From: Clostridium sp. UBA2485
GTDB taxonomy: Bacteria; Bacillota; Clostridia; Clostridiales; Clostridiaceae
Direction of reading: 5' to 3'
DNA length: 20,257 nucleotides
Assembly: GCF_002341865.1 (NCBI RefSeq)
Contig: NZ_DDOV01000074.1
Coordinates: 52,626-72,882, forward strand
Positions 15,127 through 20,257 of this stretch are shown piece after piece (position 1 is the first letter of the stretch; every line of letters starts with the position of its first letter). The notes under the pieces were generated by a model. It worked only from the letters and a program-made list of their open reading frames with translations, made no database searches and was not told the DNA's origin. A program made the translations under genes and the position numbers.

Positions 15127-15948
15127 TTATTCGACCATTTTATTTGCTTCAACAATAAACTCAGATATTTTTCCTTCTTTTATAAGTCTATTTAAAGTTT
15201 TATTTATTTCTTCTATAAAATCTGCTTCACCTTTTTTAACTGCAATAGCTGCACCTAAGTCTTCCTCTGTTTTAAATTCACAAGTTGTCATTGCTAAATC
15301 AGGATTTCTTTCAGTATAAAATTCACCAACTGGTAATTCTATGGCAACTGCATCTACTTTATTGTTTTTAAGTTCCATTATTAAATCAGTGATTTTACTT
15401 AAACCTTTAAGATCTGCATCTTTTATTTGAGATGTAGCAAATTGTTGTTGTATGGAACCTTTTTGTACCCCTATCTTTTTACCAGCTAAACTATCTAAAT
15501 CTGGGTATTTATCTTTATCTTCTTTTCTAACTATTATTCCATGCTGTGCTTTATAATAGATATCTGAAAAATCAACGCTCTCTTTTCTTTCCTCTGAAGG
15601 ATTCATGCTAGCAAGAGCCATATCTATTTTACTAGTTTTAAGAGCAGGCAATAATCCATCAAAGCTCATATCACTAATTTTTAATTCAACGCCTAAATCT
15701 TTTGCAATTTCTTTTGCTATTGTTATGTCAAAGCCTACAATTTCATCCTTACCGTTTATTTCTTTATGAAATTCATAAGGTGGGTAATCGGCACTTGTAC
15801 CAATAACCAGTTTCTTAGATTCCTTAACTTTCTCTAAAATGGATACTGTTTCTGTATCAGATTCTTTTTTAGTGCATCCTATTAGAGTAAATGTCATTGC
15901 ACCTACCATAGTTGCTACTATAAATTTTTTAAATAAATTTTTATTCAT
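15127..15948 (-). CDS. Amino-acid ABC transporter substrate-binding lipoprotein
   Basis: The 273-residue protein captures the amino acid outside the cell and hands it to the permease. A signal peptide (hydrophobic residues 9-23) ends in the lipobox LIGC, with Cys25 as lipid anchor. The mature part has the SBP family 3 fold: LVIGTSADYPPYEFH, EIVGFDITIAKEIAKDLGV and MALASMNPSEERKESVDFSD are characteristic. The ATG at 15948 follows a TAGGGGGATT site. As the first gene of the operon it is transcribed from a promoter at 15986-16015. Substrate specificity cannot be read from sequence; an ARG-box-like site at the promoter hints at a basic amino acid. Confidence 0.94.
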   Translation of the reverse strand: MNKNLFKKFIVATMVGAMTFTLIGCTKKESDTETVSILEKVKESKKLVIGTSADYPPYEFHKEINGKDEIVGFDITIAKEIAKDLGVELKISDMSFDGLLPALKTSKIDMALASMNPSEERKESVDFSDIYYKAQHGIIVRKEDKDKYPDLDSLAGKKIGVQKGSIQQQFATSQIKDADLKGLSKITDLIMELKNNKVDAVAIELPVGEFYTERNPDLAMTTCEFKTEEDLGAAIAVKKGEADFIEEINKTLNRLIKEGKISEFIVEANKMVE

Positions 15949-15977
15949 TTTTAATCCCCCTAAATCAATTTTTACGT

Positions 15978-16015
15978 TGAGTATAATTATACATATATTT
16001 ATTATAAATATGCAA
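15978..16015 (-). promoter_or_regulatory. Promoter of the amino-acid transporter with ARG-box-like palindrome
   Basis: On the - strand, -35 TTGCAT (16015-16010), an 18-base spacer and -10 TATAAT (15991-15986) form a good promoter. GTATAATTATAC (15981-15992) is a perfect palindrome over the -10. The 18-mer around it, TGAGTATAATTATACATA, agrees with the ArgR operator WNTGAATWWWWATTCANW at seven of the ten defined core bases. Repression by ArgR is an inference. Confidence 0.5.
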
Positions 16016-16392
16016 TACTTTTTTAAAAAAACTTTTAAAAATTGATTTTTGGCACAAAAAAGGGCTATTTTATACGGTTTTCAAGAAAAAATTCAGAAAA
16101 TAATTTATATTTTAATAATATTTATACATATTATTCATAATTCTATACATTTATTATATTAGATAATTTAATTATAATTTTTATTTTAATCATATTTATA
16201 TTGAAAATTTATATCTTATTTTTAGTATATTTTAGGAATTTCTCAAATAATTAAATTTATAGGTAGCTTAAATGGAATTTCATTTATGATGTAATATTTG
16301 ACAATGATTATATTTACTTATAATATGAGGTTGTAAAATTCAATAATTGTTTATTTATAAAATAGTAAAAAATATTATTTGGGAGATAAAAT
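16016..16392 (+). promoter_or_regulatory. Divergent intergenic region with promoter of the thioredoxin-like gene
   Basis: The region is extremely AT-rich and holds no coding frame. TTGACA (16298-16303) and TATAAT (16319-16324) match the consensus perfectly on the + strand, but the spacer is only 15 bases. They lie about 70 bases before the thioredoxin-like gene. The rest shows no clear structure. Confidence 0.45.
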
Positions 16393-16716
16393 ATGAATAG
16401 TGAAAGTTTAGAGGAAATATTACATTCAATTAAAGATAACAAATTATCTTTAATTTTAGCTTCAACAAAAGATTGTGGAGTTTGTATTTCTATAGATCCA
16501 AGGGTACAATATTTAGTGAATAAATATCCTAATATAAATTATAAACATATATTTATTGACTCAATGATAAAAGCAAGTGGAAAATTTACCATATTTACAG
16601 TACCAACTATAATTATGTTTGCACAAGGTAAGGAAATTCATAGAGAAAGTAGATTTATTAACTTTGAGAACTTAGAGTTTGAAATTTCAAGATGGTATGA
16701 TTATTTATTTAATTAA
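16393..16716 (+). CDS. Thioredoxin-like protein
   Basis: The 107-residue cytoplasmic protein has a thioredoxin-like fold signature: helix, strand LSLILAST, then DCGVC with the redox pair Cys28 and Cys31, then the strand YKHIFID, and cis-proline motif TVPTIIMF followed by GKEIHRESRFI. The active site is CGVC, not the CGPC of classical thioredoxin, and no thioredoxin reductase gene is nearby. It resembles small Firmicutes thioredoxin-family proteins of unknown partner. ATG 16393 follows GGGAG at 16381-16385. It forms a one-gene unit ended by terminators at 16846 and 16888. Confidence 0.87.
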   Translation: MNSESLEEILHSIKDNKLSLILASTKDCGVCISIDPRVQYLVNKYPNINYKHIFIDSMIKASGKFTIFTVPTIIMFAQGKEIHRESRFINFENLEFEISRWYDYLFN

Positions 16717-16845
16717 TATTTTTATAAAGTTCTATTTAAATTTAGTTATAAGGGGAAATAGTATATAAACTATAATTTATAGCTCAATATAGCTGCACCT
16801 TTAAATATTTCAATTCACAGCTTTAATCAATGGACAATTGTGATG

Positions 16846-16871
16846 GAAAATAGTTTAATTAAACTATTTTC
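16846..16871 (+). repeat. Perfect 26-bp palindrome
   Basis: The arms (13 bases each, centred between 16858 and 16859, with TTAATTAA in the middle) are fully complementary. It lies 130 bases after the thioredoxin-like gene and is followed by TTTAATAG; it may be a first weak terminator. Confidence 0.6.
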
Positions 16872-16887
16872 TTTAATAGACTTTTTT

Positions 16888-16914
16888 ACTAGCAATATAA
16901 TTGCTAGTTTTTTT
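16888..16914 (+). terminator. Rho-independent terminator
   Basis: ACTAGCAAT (16888-16896) pairs with ATTGCTAGT (16900-16908) around a 3-base loop, and the T run continues to 16914. Confidence 0.88.
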
Positions 16915-17245
16915 ACCTCTGGGGAACAGTAGTGAAGCCCTGAAAGGGTTCTCTTGAGGTGCAGTATATCTTGGAGCAAGAATCAATAAATTTAACTAAT
17001 ACTATGGAGAGACTATAGGAATTAAGTATTAAATATGAAGAATTTAAGTGGAATTTAATTCTTTAATTGTGAATTTCCCATTGTAAATTGAAAAAGTTGT
17101 GTTTTAAAATAGTTTATAGTAGAATATCATATAAATATAAGCAATTAAGTAAAAAATTACTACCGTTATTACCGTGTTTATCGGAGTTTTATTGTGAGTG
17201 AAGCTTTTATAAATATGTAAATACTGGCTTAAGGAGGAGGATATT
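16915..17245. other. Intergenic region with a structured stretch, possible insertion-sequence relic
   Basis: From 16915 to 16960, ACCTC/GAGGT encloses an inner hairpin GAAgCCCT-GAA-AGGGTTC (16934-16951). This stretch is less AT-rich than its surroundings. One + frame (from 16918, interrupted by TGA at 16942) continues as KGSLEVQYILEQESINLTNT before a stop. Such sequence resembles the 3' end of IS605-type tnpB genes and their structured right ends, but this is only a resemblance. From 17040 to 17230 nothing is seen beyond the ribosome binding site of the next gene. Confidence 0.35.
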
Positions 17246-18286
17246 TTGATAAAACCTAGAAAATTAAAAGAGGGGTCTCGTATAGCAATTATATCACCAT
17301 CCAATGGTTTACCATTTTTGTTTCCAGATATTTATGAGCTTGGCTTGAAGAATTTAAGAGATATATTAGGGTTTGAAGTAGTTGAAATGAAAACTGCTAG
17401 AATGTCACCGGAAGATCTTTATAACAATCCAAGGCTAAGAGCAGAAGATATAAACAATGCTTTTAAAGATGACAGTATTGATGGAATCATAACATCTATA
17501 GGTGGATATGAATCTGTCAGAATTTTAAAATATTTAGATAAAGATTTAATAATAAATAATCCTAAATTTATTATGGGATTTTCAGATGCCACTACCTTTT
17601 TAACTTATTTAAATCAGTTAGGTATGATTACTTTTTATGGACCTTCAGTTATGGCAGGATTTGCCCAATTAGAAAACCTTCCAAAATCTTATATAAATCA
17701 TATTAAAGCAATATTGTTTGAGGGAATAATACCTTATTCATATAGACCTTATGAAAAATGGGTAGATGGTTATAAAGATTGGAGAAATAAAGATACAATA
17801 GGGCAATGCACAGAATTTAATGATAATAAAGAGGGGTGGAGATTTTTACAAGGAAAAGAAGTTACGGAAGGTAGATTATGGGGAGGGTGTATTGAGGTTT
17901 TAGAATTTTTAAAATCAACAGACTATTGGCCAAGTAAAGAGTTTTGGCATGATAAAATCTTATTTTTTGAAACTTCAGAGGAGAAGCCTTCTCCAAGCCA
18001 AGTTGGATTCATGTTAAGAAATTATGGTATTCAAGGAATATTTGATAAAGCAAAAGCTATAATTTTTGGTAGAGCTAAAGATTATTCACAAGAAGAAAAA
18101 GAAGAACTTAATAATATTATATTAAGAGTTATTAGAGATGAGTTTAAGAATAGTTACATGCCAATAGTTGTAGATGTAGATTTTGGACATACTGATCCTA
18201 AAGTAATTTTACCTATAGGAACTAGTATTAGATTAAATCCTAATACTAATGAAATTACTTTAATAGAAAGTCCATTTCAGTCATAA
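17246..18286 (+). CDS. S66 family LD-carboxypeptidase, MccF-like
   Basis: S66 peptidases cleave bonds next to a D-amino acid in cytoplasmic murein peptides (LdcA) or inactivate microcin-C-like aminoacyl nucleotides (MccF). The Ser-Glu-His triad is visible: Ser113 in MGFSDAT, Glu217 in LWGGCIEVLEFL and His315 in DFGHTDP, spaced much as in LdcA and MccF. At 346 residues it is longer than typical LdcA, and the extra segment around WRNKDTIGQ to GWRFLQGKEV is characteristic of the MccF branch. TTG 17246 is the start, 5 bases after AAGGAGGAGG. It has no signal peptide. No microcin biosynthesis gene is nearby, so a housekeeping murein or detoxification role is equally possible. Confidence 0.92.
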   Translation: MIKPRKLKEGSRIAIISPSNGLPFLFPDIYELGLKNLRDILGFEVVEMKTARMSPEDLYNNPRLRAEDINNAFKDDSIDGIITSIGGYESVRILKYLDKDLIINNPKFIMGFSDATTFLTYLNQLGMITFYGPSVMAGFAQLENLPKSYINHIKAILFEGIIPYSYRPYEKWVDGYKDWRNKDTIGQCTEFNDNKEGWRFLQGKEVTEGRLWGGCIEVLEFLKSTDYWPSKEFWHDKILFFETSEEKPSPSQVGFMLRNYGIQGIFDKAKAIIFGRAKDYSQEEKEELNNIILRVIRDEFKNSYMPIVVDVDFGHTDPKVILPIGTSIRLNPNTNEITLIESPFQS

Positions 18287-18443
18287 ACATATATTAAGAT
18301 ATTTAAAAGTCGTAAATCTTTTTAAGGTATATTGAAAAATAAATGCTAAATATATTCGTATATTTTACTAATTGTTTTCTTTATATACTTAAGTAAAGAT
18401 ATTGATTTCAAAGCATATAAATGTATTTAAATAGGAGGTAATT

Positions 18444-19694
18444 ATGAATAAAGAATTTTTTGTAAAAAATAGAAAGAACCTTAGTGAAAAATTAGAAGAT
18501 AATTCAGTTTTAGTACTTTTCGCTGGAGATGCTCCATATAAGTCTGCAGATGACAAGTACCCATTTGTACAAAATAGGAACTTTAACTATATAGCTGGTT
18601 TCCCAAGAGAAAAAGCTATATTTATGTTAGTGAAACAAGATGGACAAGTATCAGAAAGCCTTTTTATAGAGAGGCAAGACCCTGTTATGGCTAGATGGAT
18701 TGGAGAAAAGTTATCTATAGAAGAATCTAAAGAGCTAACTGGTATAGAAAATATTAAGTATTTAGATCAATTCCATGAATCTTTCGGTAGAATTGGTGGA
18801 GATATGATTATTGAAAATATATATTTGGATCTTGAAAGACAAGAATATAATATGGTCAATAGTGAAGGAGTAAATTTCGCAAAGGAAGTTTTAGAAAGAT
18901 ATCCATTTTTTAAAGTGAAAAATGTATTTGATTATATTGCTAATTTAAGAGTTATAAAATCTGAGGAAGAAATCGAACTCATTAAAAAAGCTATTAATAT
19001 AACTAAAGAAGGAATATATAACATGATGTCAAATGCTAGAGCAGGCATGATGGAATATGAACTTGAGGCATGTTTTGATTATACTTTAAGAAAAAATGGA
19101 GTTAGGGATACGGCTTTTAATACCATAATAGGATCAGGAAAAAATGGTACAGTACTTCATTATGTAGAGAATAACTGTAAAGTTCAAGATGAAACTTTAG
19201 TTTTACTTGATTTAGGTGCACAATATGAACTTTATAATGGGGATATTTCTCGTACTTTTCCTATAAATGGTAAATTTACTGAAAGGCAAAAATCTGTTTA
19301 TGATGTAGTGTTAAGAGCTCAAAAAGCTATTGAAGCAGCTGTAAAACCAGGAGTTATGTGGAAGGATATAAATGAGTTATCTAAAAAAGAACTTGCAAAA
19401 GGATGCAAAGAACTTGGATTGATAAAAGAAGATAATGAATTATCGAATTATTATTTCCACTCCTTTGGACATTTTTTAGGATTAGACACTCATGATGTTG
19501 GACATTATAATATTCCACTACAACCAGGTATGATTTTAACCAATGAGCCAGGTCTTTATATTTCAGAAGAAGGCATTGGAATTAGAATAGAGGATGACTT
19601 ACTTGTGACAGAAGATGGCTGCATAAATCTATCTAAAGACATTATAAAAGAAATAGATGAAATAGAAGAATTTATGACAAAAAATAAAAGATAA
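18444..19694 (+). CDS. pepP: Xaa-Pro aminopeptidase (aminopeptidase P, M24B)
   Basis: The enzyme removes an N-terminal residue when the second residue is proline, in the cytoplasm. It has 416 residues: an AMP_N domain (about 1-140, with FAGDAPYKSADDKYPFVQNRNFNY) and a creatinase-fold metallopeptidase domain (about 175-410). All five dinuclear-metal ligands are present: Asp256 (LLDLGAQY), Asp267 (GDISRTFP), His343 (FGHFLGLDTHDVG), Glu368 (NEPGLY) and Glu383 (IRIEDD). The 11-residue gap between the two Asp equals that in E. coli PepP. ATG 18444 follows AGGAGG. It lies 157 bases after the LD-carboxypeptidase gene, in the same direction, and ends in a strong terminator. Confidence 0.95.
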   Translation: MNKEFFVKNRKNLSEKLEDNSVLVLFAGDAPYKSADDKYPFVQNRNFNYIAGFPREKAIFMLVKQDGQVSESLFIERQDPVMARWIGEKLSIEESKELTGIENIKYLDQFHESFGRIGGDMIIENIYLDLERQEYNMVNSEGVNFAKEVLERYPFFKVKNVFDYIANLRVIKSEEEIELIKKAINITKEGIYNMMSNARAGMMEYELEACFDYTLRKNGVRDTAFNTIIGSGKNGTVLHYVENNCKVQDETLVLLDLGAQYELYNGDISRTFPINGKFTERQKSVYDVVLRAQKAIEAAVKPGVMWKDINELSKKELAKGCKELGLIKEDNELSNYYFHSFGHFLGLDTHDVGHYNIPLQPGMILTNEPGLYISEEGIGIRIEDDLLVTEDGCINLSKDIIKEIDEIEEFMTKNKR

Positions 19695-19713
19695 TAAGAG
19701 ATAAAAATAAAGT

Positions 19714-19748
19714 ATAAAATCGGCTTACTTACGGTAAGCCGATTTTAT
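19714..19748 (+). terminator. Bidirectional terminator between pepP and the permease gene
   Basis: Two 15-base arms (19714-19728 and 19734-19748) pair perfectly around a 5-base loop with a GC-rich tip (CGGCTTAC). A and T tracts on both sides allow use by the converging genes. Confidence 0.9.
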
Positions 19749-19757
19749 ATTTACATA

Positions 19758-20257
19758 TTAAGCTATATTTTTATTTTTAACATAATAATATACAGGTAAT
19801 CCTAATAAGGTTATTATACTTCCATAAATTGCAAAAGAAGTGTTAGTTATCAATGTACTTATTATTATATAACTACTTCCAACTATTCCTACAAGAGGGA
19901 TTATAGGATAAAGAGGTACGCGATAAGGTCTCTCTATATCCTTAAATTTACTTCTTAAGATAAATATTCCTGCAACACCCATAGTAAAGAATATCCATAG
20001 TACAAACATTACTAAATCAGTAAGCATATTAAAAGAACCTGATAAAACATAAAGACAAGATAAAAATCCTTGGAATATAAAGGCATTTGTTGGAGTTCCA
20101 AACTTAGTATTTATTTTGCCGAAAAATGAACTGAAAGGTGTTAGATTATCTTGAGCCATAGCAAAAGGAATTCTTACACCGGTCATCATGTATCCATTTA
20201 AAGCACCAAAGATAGAAACAAATATACCGATAGAAATAAATTTAGCCCCATTATTTC
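19758..20257 (-). CDS. APC-family amino-acid permease, C-terminal part
   Basis: The frame runs off the right edge, so only the last 165 or so residues of a protein usually near 440-480 are visible; the apparent ATG at 20189 is internal. The upstream codons read SIFGALNGYMMTGVR, a conserved segment around TM8 of the LAT/amino-acid transporter group, followed by IPFAMAQDN. Then come FGTPTNAFIFQG, three to four further helices, and the cytoplasmic loop RSKFKDIERPYRVPLYPIIP, a hallmark of this group. The protein imports or exchanges amino acids across the membrane; specificity is not visible. It converges on pepP, with a shared terminator between. Confidence 0.9.
   Translation of the reverse strand, partial: NNGAKFISIGIFVSIFGALNGYMMTGVRIPFAMAQDNLTPFSSFFGKINTKFGTPTNAFIFQGFLSCLYVLSGSFNMLTDLVMFVLWIFFTMGVAGIFILRSKFKDIERPYRVPLYPIIPLVGIVGSSYIIISTLITNTSFAIYGSIITLLGLPVYYYVKNKNIA

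Noticed and set aside
16981..17020. Possible group I intron or IStron core (GAGAGACTATAGG)
   Set aside because: Only a short stretch resembles the conserved catalytic segment; the other core elements were not found nearby.
1..20257. CRISPR arrays, tRNA or rRNA genes
   Set aside because: No regularly spaced direct repeats, no tRNA-like cloverleaf with CCA-end context, and no rRNA segments were noticed anywhere in the window.

Overview
The window is very AT-rich, uses strong AGGAGG-type ribosome binding sites with frequent TTG and GTG starts, and encodes proteins typical of anaerobic low-GC Firmicutes. It reads as chromosome of a Clostridium-like organism; no species can be named from the sequence alone.

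Layout. 1-660: the 3' third of ptsI and its terminator. 661-1246: an AT-rich gap. 1247-2655: a zinc-ribbon membrane protein and a small unrecognised protein. 2889-4139: a single-domain NagZ-type lipoprotein glycosidase. 4260-4754: thiol peroxidase. 4954-6882: an orphan BceB-like permease preceded by a TTACA-N4-TGTAA operator candidate. 6983-7678 (-): a small siroheme nitrite/sulfite-reductase-like protein whose promoter carries a GTAAC-N4-GTTAC dyad centred near -41.5. 7924-9619 (-): a two-gene ABC-2 transporter. 9988-11184 (-): a ROK-family regulator that has lost key kinase residues. 11383-12536 (-): a pair of half-size chromate-transporter-family proteins.

12740-13724 is the accessory part. 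It holds a cobalamin (B12) riboswitch on the + strand with no B12-related gene downstream. A decayed IS200-type element follows: a transposase pseudogene with three in-frame stops, a hairpin over its ribosome binding site, and a multi-hairpin right end with two alternative pairings. The element abuts the end of a polar amino-acid ABC operon (13725-15948, -; binding protein, permease, ATPase), whose promoter overlaps an ARG-box-like palindrome.

16393-16716 is a small thioredoxin-like protein followed by strong terminators and a structured stretch that may be another insertion-sequence relic. 17246-18286 is an S66 LD-carboxypeptidase of the MccF type, 18444-19694 an aminopeptidase P, and 19758 to the right edge (-) the C-terminal part of an APC amino-acid permease. 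Peptidoglycan turnover (NagZ, LD-carboxypeptidase), peptide and amino-acid handling (aminopeptidase P, two transporters) and redox stress (Tpx, thioredoxin-like protein, siroheme reductase) are recurring themes, but these genes stand in separate transcription units. The strongest unexpected signals are the orphan cobalamin riboswitch and the two promoter dyads at 4837-4873 and 7757-7774.
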